Source: Planctomycetota bacterium
GTDB lineage: Bacteria > Planctomycetota > Phycisphaerae > Phycisphaerales > UBA5793
Reading direction: 5' to 3'
Length of the DNA stretch: 64,000 nucleotides
NCBI GenBank assembly: GCA_963205185.1
Contig: CAUJHZ010000025.1
Span: 138,874-202,873, forward strand
The notes under the pieces were generated by a model. The model had not been told where the DNA came from and did no database searches. It saw nothing but the letters and a program-made list of their open reading frames with translations. Positions 17,914 through 26,838 of the stretch are shown piece by piece. A program made the translations under genes and the position numbers. Position 1 is the stretch's first letter. Every line of letters begins with the position of its first letter.

Positions 17914-18063
17914 TGAAACCCCATAACCTGAATCCCTCAAGCCGGCACACCAATTTCGGCCGGCATTGGCATGAACGCCGGGATGGGTTAGCCTATTCCC
18001 AAGAGATTCGCTTCTACAAGTGTACTCGAAACCGGCTGTCAGTCCGTGAGACGGAGGCTCGCA

Positions 18064-19185
18064 ATGGCATCACTGCATCTCTCGTTTTTGCGCGCGGCCG
18101 TGATCGTTCTTGTGTGTGCGATGGCGCTCATGCCGGGTCGGGTTATGGCGCAGACCGAGCGGGAGCGCGATGTCTACATCTGGGTCTCAGCCTTCGACTC
18201 CCCGCCGGGCGAGCAGGTCGCATACATGTTTCATGAGGATGAGCAAGGCGCACTGGTGAGCCTGGGACAGCAGTCCGGGCAGACCTCCGTCTGGTCCATC
18301 CGCGAACTCCTGCTCAACGACCAGCAGATCGGAAACAAGGTCTGGTTCCGGGGTGTGAAGGAAGTGCGGATGGTGTACGGCTACAACCCGCTCTTCGGGA
18401 TGGTGCCGACGCAGGATGTGTCATCGAGTCCTGAAATCCGCCGGCTCGTGGAGCACTGCGTCATCAAGCCCAGTGGACGCACTCCGCGCGACCCATGTAA
18501 TCGCGTCTGGCCTATCGCGGCGGGCGACGAACTGACGGCTTACGACTTCCGGAACATCACGGGTACTTCTTACGCGATGCAGTTCAGCCCGGATGACACG
18601 ATGACCGCGGCCAACTGGCTCTGGCGCAATCCGGCCAACATCGGCGTCAACCTCGACTTCGCGTGGTATCTGCGCGTCACAGTGGTTTTCGATATCGATG
18701 CCAACTTTGGGTACCACGACGTCAATGTCTCCTGGGTCAGCGCCGCGTATTGCGGCCACGACTTCTGCCTTCCCTCGGGTCAGCAATCCGAGATGATCGG
18801 GCCGGAGTGGGAGGTGCCCTCGGGAAACTCCGGCAGGATCGTCGCAGCCGTGCCCTTCCTTCAGGATCACGCCTCGTGGATGCGCATGATGCGCAATGAG
18901 GACATTCTCTTTACAACCACCCCTGACTATCCGCCGCAGGACCAGCCGGCTGGCCATCGCTGCAACGAACCGTACCAGGTGCCGACGAACTGGCACACCC
19001 ACGCCGGACATTTCGACGTCGGCGCGATGCAGAGTTCGGTCGCCCTGCCCGGCAGCAACGGACCGACGTTCACGGCGGGCGATCTCCTGTGGGTCCACGC
19101 GATCTATGACGTGCCCAACCACACCCCCAGCGAGCCGGTAAACGGCCGCGCGCTGTGGATGATTTTCTGGGAGCCGGCGCAGTAG
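18064..19185 (+). CDS. Secreted protein of unknown function
   Basis: A 373-residue exported protein with a clear signal peptide (hydrophobic core AAVIVLVCAMALMPGRVMA, likely cut before QTERERD). The mature part has many aromatic residues and four or more cysteines (HCVIKP, DPCNRV, YCGHDFC, HRCNEPY), suggesting disulfides. The C terminus IHAIYDVPNHTPSEP...WMIFWEP looks like a beta-sandwich edge. No family was recognised. The ATG at 18064 was chosen because GGAGG lies 6 bases upstream. It is divergent from the HAF-repeat gene with 150 bases between. Confidence 0.8.
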   Translation: MASLHLSFLRAAVIVLVCAMALMPGRVMAQTERERDVYIWVSAFDSPPGEQVAYMFHEDEQGALVSLGQQSGQTSVWSIRELLLNDQQIGNKVWFRGVKEVRMVYGYNPLFGMVPTQDVSSSPEIRRLVEHCVIKPSGRTPRDPCNRVWPIAAGDELTAYDFRNITGTSYAMQFSPDDTMTAANWLWRNPANIGVNLDFAWYLRVTVVFDIDANFGYHDVNVSWVSAAYCGHDFCLPSGQQSEMIGPEWEVPSGNSGRIVAAVPFLQDHASWMRMMRNEDILFTTTPDYPPQDQPAGHRCNEPYQVPTNWHTHAGHFDVGAMQSSVALPGSNGPTFTAGDLLWVHAIYDVPNHTPSEPVNGRALWMIFWEPAQ

Positions 19186-19237
19186 CGCCGTCGCGAATCC
19201 AGTACTCGATCGCCACGGTGCGCGCCTGCCGTCCTAC

Positions 19238-19285
19238 AGCGTCTCCGCGACCAGCCGCGCCAGTTCGCTGCGCTCGCTTTTGGCC
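19238..19285. repeat. 48-bp direct repeat, copy 1 (orphan copy of phoH 3' end)
   Basis: Identical over 48 bases to 20304-20351, the last coding bases of phoH. On the minus strand it reads AKSERSELARLVAET plus a Leu codon and stop (CTG TAG here, CTC TAA in phoH). No phoH sequence continues past it. It marks the left edge of a 1.07-kb segment carrying one membrane-protein gene. Confidence 0.9.
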
Positions 19286-19357
19286 GGTGCGAGAGCAGCC
19301 GGCCCGGCTCGGGATCCCTGCCGCAGCGTGGCTCCGACTCGCGCTTTGGTATTCACC

Positions 19358-19363
19358 TAGACT
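19358..19363 (+). promoter_or_regulatory. TAGACT -10-like box, possible leaderless start
   Basis: TAGACT, then 7 bases, then the ATG at 19371. No convincing -35 or ribosome site. Confidence 0.4.
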
Positions 19364-19370
19364 TTGCGGG

Positions 19371-20303
19371 ATGCATCCGCCTCACGACCAGCGAAACTCA
19401 AGCGGACCATCCGCGCAAGGGCACGACATCGACCCGGTTGGTGAAGTGCTGTGGGCCTACGAAACCGCGGAACGGCTCGACCGGCTGCGCGTCCGTGGCA
19501 TCTGGATTTCGCATCTTGGGCTCGTGTCGCCCCTGCTGACCATGCCTCTCATGGCCATCCCGCACGCAGCCGGCGCCCTCGGCCCAAACCCTCCATCCAA
19601 TCTGTGGCTCGCAGCGCTGACGTTCCTCATCGTGGCGCTCGTCCTGGTGTCGGTCGCCGCCGTCATTCCATGCTTCATCTTCGGCTCAGTTCTCCGCCTG
19701 GTTTCTTCATGGCGACTTGAGCGGCACTTCCGCCGGTTCGGATGCCCAGTCTGCCCGCCACTGGTGGCCGGCGAGCGCTTCGGCGACTGGCGCATCGATC
19801 GAATCAGTCCGGACGGCATCAGCATGCGCCGAGTGGCCCCCGTGGTCTTCGTGCTTGTGCTGATCGGCGTTGCCGCGTCCTTTTTCATTGGCGCGTTCAC
19901 TCAGATTCTGTTCACGAACCAGCAGTGGGCAGCGCTGCCGCTTGGCGGCATGGGGGCGCTGATTCCGGCTGGCGTGGTGCTTTCCCGAATCCGCAGCCCG
20001 ATCTCATGGCTCGTAGTCTCCGATGCCGATAGCCCGAGCGTCGTTCAGCTCAACGTGCTGGCTGGCACGCTTCGTACACATCGAATCGAGTTGCCGACAA
20101 TCCGCGGGTGGGGAGTGCACGACAACAGCCTGTGGCTATTCGCGGGAAAGCGCCGTTACGCGGTCGCAACCGTCGGCCCCGGAAAGCTTGGAATGCTGCG
20201 CGCCCAGCGAATCATCCACCACGTCGCCGCCTGCCGCGTCCAGCACGATCGCAGTGTCGCCAAACCGTCCTGGCGTGGGAAACTGCTCAAGCACCTTCAT
20301 TAG
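19371..20303 (+). CDS. Unknown membrane protein inside a repeat-bounded segment
   Basis: A 310-residue protein with four predicted TM helices, near residues 46-70, 74-103, 165-190 and 194-215. A basic cytosolic loop lies between helices 2 and 3 (SSWRLERHFRRFGCPVCPP, with a CPVC pair), and a soluble C-terminal domain of about 100 residues (SWLVVSDADSPSVVQLNVL). Not recognised. Its stop TAG overlaps the phoH stop on the other strand. The gene lies between two 48-bp direct repeats of the phoH 3' end, so it may have been inserted next to phoH as cargo. Confidence 0.7.
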   Translation: MHPPHDQRNSSGPSAQGHDIDPVGEVLWAYETAERLDRLRVRGIWISHLGLVSPLLTMPLMAIPHAAGALGPNPPSNLWLAALTFLIVALVLVSVAAVIPCFIFGSVLRLVSSWRLERHFRRFGCPVCPPLVAGERFGDWRIDRISPDGISMRRVAPVVFVLVLIGVAASFFIGAFTQILFTNQQWAALPLGGMGALIPAGVVLSRIRSPISWLVVSDADSPSVVQLNVLAGTLRTHRIELPTIRGWGVHDNSLWLFAGKRRYAVATVGPGKLGMLRAQRIIHHVAACRVQHDRSVAKPSWRGKLLKHLH

Positions 20304-21730
20304 AGCGTCTCCGCGACCAGCCGCGCCAGTTCGCTGCGCTCGCTTTTGGCCAGGGTCACGTGCCCGACGATGCCCTCGTACTTGAGGCGCTCGACGAGGT
20401 AACTCAGCCCATTGCTTTCGGCGTCGAGGTACGGATTGTCGATCTGCGCCACATCCCCCGTCAGAACGATCTTGGTCCCCTCGCCCACGCGCGAGGTGAT
20501 CGTCTTCACTTCGTGGGGCGTGAGGTTCTGCGCCTCGTCAACGATCATGAACTGGTGCGGAATCGACCGGCCGCGGATGTACGTGAGCGGCTCCATGACG
20601 AGTTTGCCCTCGGCCATCAGCTTCTGCACGCGCTGCTCGGTCGAGTGGCTTTCGGCCGCGTCGAAGCGCGTGCCGCGGTTGCTCAGCAGAAACGCGAGGT
20701 TGTCAAAGATCGGCTGCATCCACGCCGTCAGCTTCTCATCCTTGTCGCCGGGCAGGTAGCCGATGTCGCGCCCCATGGGCATAATGGGTCGCGCGACGAG
20801 CAGTTTGTCGTAGCGCTCTTCGTTGAAGACCTTGGTCATGCCCGCCGCCAGCGCCAGCAGCGTCTTTCCCGTCCCGGCGGTGCCCAGCAGGGTCACGAGC
20901 TGCACATCATCGTCGAGCAGCAGATCAAGCGCCATCGTCTGCTGGAGGTTGCGCGCCATGACGCCGAAGGTCGGCCGGCGCGGCCCGGTAACGGGGATGA
21001 GATGATTCGTATCCGCCAGCCGCCGCGCCAGGCCGGTGTGCGACTGATCCTGCGCATCGCGCAGCAGGACGAACTGGTTGGCGCAGATGTGGATCGCCCC
21101 GCTTTGGCCGTCCTGCGATACCGTCAGATACGGCTCGAGCCGATCCAGCACGACCTGCCGCTCGGTGTACAACTCGTCGATGATCTCGCTGGCCACGTCG
21201 AGCGTCATAAAGCCGGTGTAGAGGCTCGCGGCATCGACTTTTTCGCTCTCGAAGTCTTCGGCCGTCAAACCGATGGCGTCGGCCTTGAGCCGGGCATTGA
21301 TGTCTTTGGACACGAACACCGTCCGCCGGCCCTGCTGCGCCATGGCCCAGGCGATGGAGATGATCCGATTGTCTGGAGTATCGGTGCGCAGGTGCGGGCA
21401 GATCTCGGGCGCATCGAGGGCGACGCGGATGACGCCGCCCTTGTCGTTCCACTTCACGCCTTCCATAAGCGGACCGCGGTTGCGCAGGATATCGAGCTGC
21501 CGGATGACTTCGCGCGCGTTGCGGCCGATGTCGTCGTTGCCGCGCTTGAGCTGGTCGAGTTCTTCGAGGACGGCGAAGGGGATGACCACTTCATTGTCGT
21601 CGAACATGAACAGGGCCTTGGGATTGTGCAGCACGACGTTGGTGTCGATGACGAAATGCTTGATTCGACTCCGCGCTTCGTCGGGCGAGGCGGTCGCGCT
21701 ATGGGCGGCTGCACCGGCGTGTTTCTTCAA
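20300..21730 (-). CDS. PIN-PhoH protein (PhoH2/YlaK-type ATPase)
   Basis: About 476 residues. The N-terminal PIN domain, a predicted ribonuclease, covers residues about 18-165 (KHFVIDTNVVLHNP and later acidic residues DNRIISIA, VFVSKDINARLKA). It is followed by a PhoH-type P-loop ATPase with Walker A LGTAGTGKTLLALAAG near 283, Walker B FMIVDEAQNLTPHEVK near 395 and TKIVLTGDVAQID. The fusion is the classic PhoH2 architecture linked to RNA unwinding and degradation. A TTG start is favoured because AAGGAG lies 8 bases upstream; an in-frame ATG at 21757 is the alternative. Its last 16 codons are duplicated at 19238. Confidence 0.93.
   Translation of the reverse strand: MKKHAGAAAHSATASPDEARSRIKHFVIDTNVVLHNPKALFMFDDNEVVIPFAVLEELDQLKRGNDDIGRNAREVIRQLDILRNRGPLMEGVKWNDKGGVIRVALDAPEICPHLRTDTPDNRIISIAWAMAQQGRRTVFVSKDINARLKADAIGLTAEDFESEKVDAASLYTGFMTLDVASEIIDELYTERQVVLDRLEPYLTVSQDGQSGAIHICANQFVLLRDAQDQSHTGLARRLADTNHLIPVTGPRRPTFGVMARNLQQTMALDLLLDDDVQLVTLLGTAGTGKTLLALAAGMTKVFNEERYDKLLVARPIMPMGRDIGYLPGDKDEKLTAWMQPIFDNLAFLLSNRGTRFDAAESHSTEQRVQKLMAEGKLVMEPLTYIRGRSIPHQFMIVDEAQNLTPHEVKTITSRVGEGTKIVLTGDVAQIDNPYLDAESNGLSYLVERLKYEGIVGHVTLAKSERSELARLVAETL
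20304..20351. repeat. 48-bp direct repeat, copy 2 (3' end of phoH)
   Basis: The second copy of the repeat at 19238-19285, here forming the genuine C-terminal codons of phoH. The two copies bracket the membrane-protein gene at 19371-20303. Confidence 0.9.
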
Positions 21731-21785
21731 CGGCGAGGCTCCTTCTCCGGAGTGCATCGGCCGAAGTTCCACCCTCGGCCAGTCG

Positions 21786-21791
21786 ATTGTA
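21786..21791 (-). promoter_or_regulatory. Possible phoH promoter (-10 TACAAT)
   Basis: Minus-strand TACAAT lies about 28 bases before the phoH ATG alternative and 56 before the TTG start, so transcripts would include the AAGGAG ribosome site. The -35 is not clear. Confidence 0.3.
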
Positions 21792-21828
21792 CCAAGGGCC
21801 GATAGGAATGCATGGCAAGGCAATCGCG

Positions 21829-21840
21829 CTTTCGCGAAAG
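21829..21840. promoter_or_regulatory. 12-bp palindrome in the phoH/DAHP synthase divergent region
   Basis: CTTTCGCGAAAG is perfectly self-complementary and sits about midway between the two divergent starts. A possible operator; no regulator is identified. Confidence 0.3.
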
Positions 21841-21926
21841 ACAAATGAACGCCCTGCCTTCCAGCCGGCCGGCGGCGCGGCCGCGTACGATTGGCCTTGT
21901 TCGCAGCCCCGCCGGACGGAGTTATC

Positions 21927-23276
21927 GTGACGGACTGGTCGGTCGAATCCTGGAAATCCCGAGCCGCGCTCCACCAGCCGGTGTACGCCGAGCCCGCCGC
22001 CGTCGAGCAAGCGGTGCGCAAACTCCGCTCGCTGCCCCCGCTGGTCACGAGTTGGGAGATTGAGCGGCTCAAGCACGAACTGGCTGAGGCGCAGGCAGGC
22101 AAGCGCTTCCTGCTCCAGGGCGGCGACTGCTCCGAGTCATTGGCCGACTGCACGAGCGAGACCATCGCCAACAAACTCAAGATCCTGCTGCAGATGAGCC
22201 TCGTGCTGGTGCAGGGCGCGCGCAAGCCGATCACGCGCGTCGGCCGCTTCGCCGGCCAGTACGCCAAGCCGCGCTCCAGCCCGACCGAAACGCGCGGCGG
22301 CGTCACGCTGCCCAGTTACTGCGGCGATCTGATCAACTCCCACGAGTTCACGCCCGAGGCCCGCCAGCCCGATCCGCATCTTATGGTGCGCTGCTACCAG
22401 CACGCGGCGATGACGCTCAATTTCATCCGCTCGCTCATCGACGCTGGGTTCGCCGACCTGCACCACCCGGAGTACTGGGAGTTGTCGTTCTGCGACAACG
22501 CCGCGCTGCAGGATGAGTACCACGCCATGGTGCGGCGGCTGTCTGATTCCATCCGCTTCATGGAGACGATCGCCGGCCAGTCGATTGATGATCTCACCCG
22601 AGTGGAATTCTTCACGAGCCACGAGGGACTGCACCTGCTCTACGAGTCGGCCGGCACGCGCACCGTGCCGCGCCGCGAGGGCTACTACAACCTCACCGCG
22701 CACCTGCCGTGGATCGGCGACCGCTGCCGCGCTCTCGACGGCGCGCACGTCGAGTACTTCCGCGGCATCCGCAATCCGGTCGGCGTCAAGCTCGGTCCGC
22801 GCGCCACGGCGGATGAACTGCTGGCGCTGCTCGACCGGCTCAACCCGGGCAACGAGCCGGGCCGGGTCGTGCTCATTCACCGCATGGGCCTGGCCAACGT
22901 GAAGCGCATCCTGCCGCCCCTGCTGCAGGCGGTGGCCGCCTCGGACCGCCGCGTGCTCTGGGTGTGCGATCCCATGCACGGCAACACGAGGAGCGTCAAC
23001 GGCGGCGCCGACCCTGCACGCAAGACGCGCGATTTCAACGACATCCTCGGCGAACTCGACGCCTCGTTCGACCTGCACGCCAGCGCCGGCACATACCTCG
23101 GCGGCGTGCACTTCGAACTCACCGGCGACCACGTCACCGAGTGCACCGGCGGGGCCCGCGGTCTGAGCGAAGCGGACCTCGATGCAAACTACCGCAGCAC
23201 CTGCGACCCGCGGCTCAATTACGAGCAGTCGCTGGAGATGTCGTTTCTGATCGGGCGCCGGCTGGCGAGCGCGTAG
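21927..23276 (+). CDS. aroG: 3-deoxy-7-phosphoheptulonate synthase, class II (DAHP synthase)
   Basis: A 449-residue class II (plant-type) DAHP synthase, the first step of aromatic biosynthesis from PEP and erythrose 4-phosphate. Markers are PSLPPLVTS-like LRSLPPLVTSWEIERLK, LLQGGDCSESL with the metal Cys, RVGRFAGQYAKPRSSP, TRTVPRREGYYNLTAHLPWIG, RGIRNPVGVKLGP, VLWVCDPMHGNT and GGVHFELTGDHVTEC. The length matches the class II family (about 450). The GTG start has GGACGGA 6 bases upstream. It is divergent from phoH with 196 bases between. No regulatory N-terminal extension is seen. Confidence 0.97.
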   Translation: MTDWSVESWKSRAALHQPVYAEPAAVEQAVRKLRSLPPLVTSWEIERLKHELAEAQAGKRFLLQGGDCSESLADCTSETIANKLKILLQMSLVLVQGARKPITRVGRFAGQYAKPRSSPTETRGGVTLPSYCGDLINSHEFTPEARQPDPHLMVRCYQHAAMTLNFIRSLIDAGFADLHHPEYWELSFCDNAALQDEYHAMVRRLSDSIRFMETIAGQSIDDLTRVEFFTSHEGLHLLYESAGTRTVPRREGYYNLTAHLPWIGDRCRALDGAHVEYFRGIRNPVGVKLGPRATADELLALLDRLNPGNEPGRVVLIHRMGLANVKRILPPLLQAVAASDRRVLWVCDPMHGNTRSVNGGADPARKTRDFNDILGELDASFDLHASAGTYLGGVHFELTGDHVTECTGGARGLSEADLDANYRSTCDPRLNYEQSLEMSFLIGRRLASA

Positions 23277-23355
23277 GGCTCGCGCGTGATCGGCGGCGAA
23301 GCTCCCCTTCGCCGAACCTTCGGATCGCGGCTAAACGCTTCACCGAACAGTTCAC

Positions 23356-23361
23356 TACAAT
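23356..23361 (+). promoter_or_regulatory. TACAAT -10 box, possible leaderless start
   Basis: TACAAT, 7 bases, then the histidine kinase ATG. This would start the transcript within a base or two of the start codon. Confidence 0.5.
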
Positions 23362-23368
23362 CCTCCAC

Positions 23369-25117
23369 ATGCTCGTTCTGAAGATCATCGACGGACCGGA
23401 CAAGGGCAAGCGGTTTGATGTGCCGGACTGGGAGCCGCAACTCATCGGCCGCTCCAGTGAGGCGCTCAAGATCAGCGACCAGACCTGCTCGCGCCGCCAC
23501 GCCGAACTCACGCCTGACGACGGCGAGTGGTACGTGCGGGACCTTGGGTCGGCCAACGGCACGTACGTGAACGGCCGCCGCATCAGCTCGAATCGCGTGC
23601 GGCTGCAACTGGGCGATCTCATCCGCGCCGGTTCGACGGTGTTCGCCTTCGGCGCGCGGCGCTATGGCGGGGTGAACAACCCGGTGCGCGCCCTGCAGGA
23701 TGAGTTCATGGATGCCGTCGTCGAGCAGCGGTTCGAATCCAACGACGACTCGATGATCATGGCCGTGCCCGATCCGGCCGCCGCGGCGCAGGAGCACCTG
23801 CGCATCATCTACGAACTCACGCGCATCACGACGCAGACCGTCGATCGCGAGAGCCTGCTCGAGTTCGTGATGGAGCTGATCTTCGACGAGTTCGAGCCCG
23901 AGCGGGGCTTCATCCTGATCCAGGAGCGGCCCGACGACAAGCCGGAGCCGACGGTCGTGAAGTACCGCACTCCGCCGCGCAGCCAGGATGAAGGGCAGAT
24001 CCACGTCAGCCGCACGATCGTCGCGCACGTGATGAGCCGCGGCGAAGGCGTGCTGTCGTCCAACGCGATGAAGGACCGGCGCTTTTCAGCCGGCGACTCG
24101 GTGCGCAACTACGCCATCCGCTCGGCGATCTGCGTGCCCATCCGCTACCACGACCACACCTACGGCGTCATTCACATCGACACGTCGCTCAAGAACTACA
24201 CCTTCAGCGACAGTCAATTGCGCCTGCTCACCGCCATCGGCCAGCACGTGGGCCTGGCGCTGTCCAACCTGGCCCTGTACGAGCAGCAGTTGCAGAGCGC
24301 GCGCCTCGCGGCCGTGGGCGAGACGGTCGCGTCGCTCTCGCATTCGATCAAGAACATTCTGCAGGGGCTGCGCGGCGGCGCTGACGTCGTCGGACGGGCT
24401 CTCAAGAAGAAGGATCTCGGCCTGGCAGAGGGCGGGTGGGACATCCTCTCGCGCAACCTCGACCGCATCTACGCGCTGACGATGAACATGCTCACCTACT
24501 CAAAGCAGCGCCAGGTCGAGATCGAGCTGACCAAACTCTCGATGCTGCTGCAAGACGTCATTGCGCTCGTGCAGCCGCAGTGCGACCGGCGCGGCATCGT
24601 GCTGATGACCGATTACGACCCCGACATGCCGCCCATTCCGCTGGACCCGGGCATGATGCATCAGGCGCTCATGAACCTGCTGATCAACTCGATCGAGGCG
24701 GTCGAGCCGACGACGGGCATCATTACGCTGCGGTGCGATTACGACATGGTGGACGACGCCATCCTCATCCACATCAGCGACAACGGACCGGGCATCCCCG
24801 AGAGCGAGCGCTCGCGCATCTGGCTGCCGTTCCATTCGACCAAGGGCCTGCGCGGCACCGGCCTGGGCCTGGCGGTCACGCGCAAGATCGTCGAAGAACA
24901 CGGCGGGCAGATTTCGTTTGAATCCACCGAGGGCGAAGGCGCGACGTTTACGATCCGCCTCTCCACCGATGCGGCGGGCGTGCTCGATCCGTCGGAAACG
25001 CTCTCGACTGCGGCCGGCGCCCCGAGCGCACCCGCTCAGCGCGACGAACACGAATCGACCCGCGCCGAGCCGCAAGGTGAACGTGCGGCGCCCCGGACGC
25101 CCTTTGACGCCGAATGA
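23369..25117 (+). CDS. FHA-GAF sensor histidine kinase
   Basis: A 582-residue cytosolic kinase without TM helices. An FHA domain (1-95: [39 protein letters not shown]) should bind phosphothreonine. A GAF domain follows (about 130-300: [21 protein letters not shown]). The H-box [19 protein letters not shown] has its histidine at 325. The ATP domain shows N box [14 protein letters not shown]1 [10 protein letters not shown] and G2 [21 protein letters not shown]. The last 60 residues are a disordered, charged tail. No response regulator gene is adjacent. FHA input suggests crosstalk with Ser/Thr kinases. Confidence 0.94.
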   Translation: MLVLKIIDGPDKGKRFDVPDWEPQLIGRSSEALKISDQTCSRRHAELTPDDGEWYVRDLGSANGTYVNGRRISSNRVRLQLGDLIRAGSTVFAFGARRYGGVNNPVRALQDEFMDAVVEQRFESNDDSMIMAVPDPAAAAQEHLRIIYELTRITTQTVDRESLLEFVMELIFDEFEPERGFILIQERPDDKPEPTVVKYRTPPRSQDEGQIHVSRTIVAHVMSRGEGVLSSNAMKDRRFSAGDSVRNYAIRSAICVPIRYHDHTYGVIHIDTSLKNYTFSDSQLRLLTAIGQHVGLALSNLALYEQQLQSARLAAVGETVASLSHSIKNILQGLRGGADVVGRALKKKDLGLAEGGWDILSRNLDRIYALTMNMLTYSKQRQVEIELTKLSMLLQDVIALVQPQCDRRGIVLMTDYDPDMPPIPLDPGMMHQALMNLLINSIEAVEPTTGIITLRCDYDMVDDAILIHISDNGPGIPESERSRIWLPFHSTKGLRGTGLGLAVTRKIVEEHGGQISFESTEGEGATFTIRLSTDAAGVLDPSETLSTAAGAPSAPAQRDEHESTRAEPQGERAAPRTPFDAE

Positions 25118-25125
25118 TGGACCGC

Positions 25126-25407
25126 TCAGGCGGCGCGGCGGCGCGGCGGGCGGCCGGGTTCGGTCGAAACGAGGTCCTGCACCTGCTCCTGCTCGTCGCT
25201 GCTTCGGCTGCTGCGGAACAGACGCGTCATTCCCTGCGCCAGTGCGAGGAATGCCAACGTCGTCCAACCCAGGCCGATGAAGCCGCCGAGCACTTGAAGC
25301 AGGCGTCCGCCGAGGAAGTCGTCATACTGCCGTCCGATGGTGAGCAGGAAGTAGACCCCGACGGGCGGAACAACCACCAACATCCAGAACACGAGACGGG
25401 ACCTCAT
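25126..25407 (-). CDS. Small two-helix membrane protein, unknown
   Basis: 93 residues with two hydrophobic helices (LVFWMLVVVPPVGVYFLLT and LLQVLGGFIGLGWTTLAFLALA) joined by a short polar loop, and a charged C-terminal tail ending in a run of Arg. The start at 25407 has GGAG 7 bases upstream. It is convergent with the histidine kinase, with 8 bases between the stops. No family assigned. Confidence 0.6.
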   Translation of the reverse strand: MRSRLVFWMLVVVPPVGVYFLLTIGRQYDDFLGGRLLQVLGGFIGLGWTTLAFLALAQGMTRLFRSSRSSDEQEQVQDLVSTEPGRPPRRRAA

Positions 25408-25641
25408 GGCCAACTCCGATTGAGCGCATCGCACCGCGCAAGCGAAACATGCAGCGACCCCTGTCAGCCCTGCAGGCTGATTGACCGCTCATTGGTTCCG
25501 ATGGTGGCCGAGGCTCGCACAGGCAACGCGCCGGCCGAGGTGAGCGACTTCCGCGTGGAAGCGCCAAGCGGCGCTGTGTTGCCGGCTGATTATAGCGAGC
25601 TGGCGCAGGGCGAAAAGACCGCGCCGCGCGCCGGGGCCGCC

Positions 25642-25647
25642 TATGCT
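25642..25647 (+). promoter_or_regulatory. TATGCT -10-like box before scpA
   Basis: TATGCT lies 9 bases before the scpA ATG, with no ribosome site, so the message may be leaderless or nearly so. The same hexamer is the -10 of the rplM and small-RNA promoters. Confidence 0.4.
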
Positions 25648-25656
25648 CAGTCAGTC

Positions 25657-26505
25657 ATGTCCCAGCCCGACTACACGGTCCGCATCGACGCGTTCCAAGG
25701 CCCATTGGATCTGCTGCTTTTTCTGATCAAGCGGGCGGAAGTGGACATCGTGGATATTCCGATCGCCGAGATTACGGATCAGTACGTCTCTTATCTGAAG
25801 GGCCTGGATCGCATTGACATCGAAACCGCTGGCGAGTTCCTCGTGATGGCGGCGATGCTCATGGAAATCAAGAGTCGAATGCTCATGCCGCCCGAGAGCA
25901 GGCCCGGAGCCTCCGCCGGCGCGGCGGCGGACGCCGAAGCCATCAGCGGTCTGGATGCCTCGGACCCGCGCTACGAACTGGTCATGCAACTGCTGGCCTA
26001 CAAGCGGTTCCGCGATGCAGCCCAGACGCTCGAGCACCTCCGCAGCGAATGGCTCAACCGATCGCCGCTGGCCAGGATTGCGCTGGGCGCTTCCGCCGCG
26101 CCTCAGCCCGAACAGGAGCACGAATTCGTCGAGGCCGACCTGGAAGACATCGGCGTCTGGGACCTCTTTGAGGTCTTTCAGCGCATTACCGAAGCGGTCG
26201 ATTTCGGTCGCCTCGGCGATCACCGCGTCGAGTACGACGACACGCCGATCGTACTGCACGAAGCGGACCTGCTCGACCAGATCGGCCGCGCGCAGGACGG
26301 CCGCCTGTCACTGCGCCGCGCGTGCGCCGGGCGCAAGCGCGGCGAGATGATCGGACTGTTTCTCGCCACGCTCGAACTCGTGCGCCAGCACAAAGTGCGC
26401 GTGATCCAGGACCGGGTGCACGATGACATTATCCTCGAACACCGGCACGAGAGCGAACAGCCGCAGGCGCACAGCCATCAGCCCGGCGACCAGGCCAAAG
26501 TGTGA
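25657..26505 (+). CDS. scpA: Segregation and condensation protein A
   Basis: 282 residues. It is the kleisin subunit that bridges SMC heads and binds ScpB in chromosome condensation. The N-terminal YTVRIDAFQGPLDLLLFLIKRAEVDIVDIPIAEIT is the family hallmark, followed by ETAGEFLVMAAMLMEIKSRMLMP. The C-terminal winged-helix region (GEMIGLFLATLELVRQHKVRVIQDR) ends in a His/Gln-rich tail. The start was chosen at the ATG just before the hallmark. No scpB or smc lies in the window. Confidence 0.95.
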   Translation: MSQPDYTVRIDAFQGPLDLLLFLIKRAEVDIVDIPIAEITDQYVSYLKGLDRIDIETAGEFLVMAAMLMEIKSRMLMPPESRPGASAGAAADAEAISGLDASDPRYELVMQLLAYKRFRDAAQTLEHLRSEWLNRSPLARIALGASAAPQPEQEHEFVEADLEDIGVWDLFEVFQRITEAVDFGRLGDHRVEYDDTPIVLHEADLLDQIGRAQDGRLSLRRACAGRKRGEMIGLFLATLELVRQHKVRVIQDRVHDDIILEHRHESEQPQAHSHQPGDQAKV

Positions 26506-26517
26506 TCGCAGCGGTGG

Positions 26518-26778
26518 TCAGTCGCCTCCGCCGATGTCGGCGATGCCGTCATCAACGGGCACGGCTTCGGCCGGTCGGTACTCGACGGGCTGGTTGTTCA
26601 CGGCCCATCCTTCGTGCTCGCTCGAGATGATGGATTGGCGCTCGCCACGATAGCCGCGCGTCGCCCCGCCCTGCTTCACTTCGCGTATCGCGTCCTGCTC
26701 GGAAATGGCTTCGACGTTCCAGCGGCGTTCGCGGATGACGACCTGCCGCACTCTCTCGATGACCTCGTACTTGTTCAC
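26518..26778 (-). CDS. Small hypothetical protein
   Basis: 86 residues from a GTG start with AAGGTGG about 9 bases upstream. It is charged and lacks hydrophobic segments: an N-terminal helix (NKYEVIERVRQVVIRERRW) and a C-terminal acidic Asp/Gly tail. No family recognised. It lies 60 bases downstream of the FG-GAP giant gene on the same strand and faces scpA. Codon use looks like its neighbours, but it could be non-coding. Confidence 0.45.
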   Translation of the reverse strand: MNKYEVIERVRQVVIRERRWNVEAISEQDAIREVKQGGATRGYRGERQSIISSEHEGWAVNNQPVEYRPAEAVPVDDGIADIGGGD

Positions 26779-26838
26779 GGCCGCAACCACCTTTCGTCGA
26801 AGGCATGATACGCGCGCGAGCACGCGCCGCGAGGCCGC

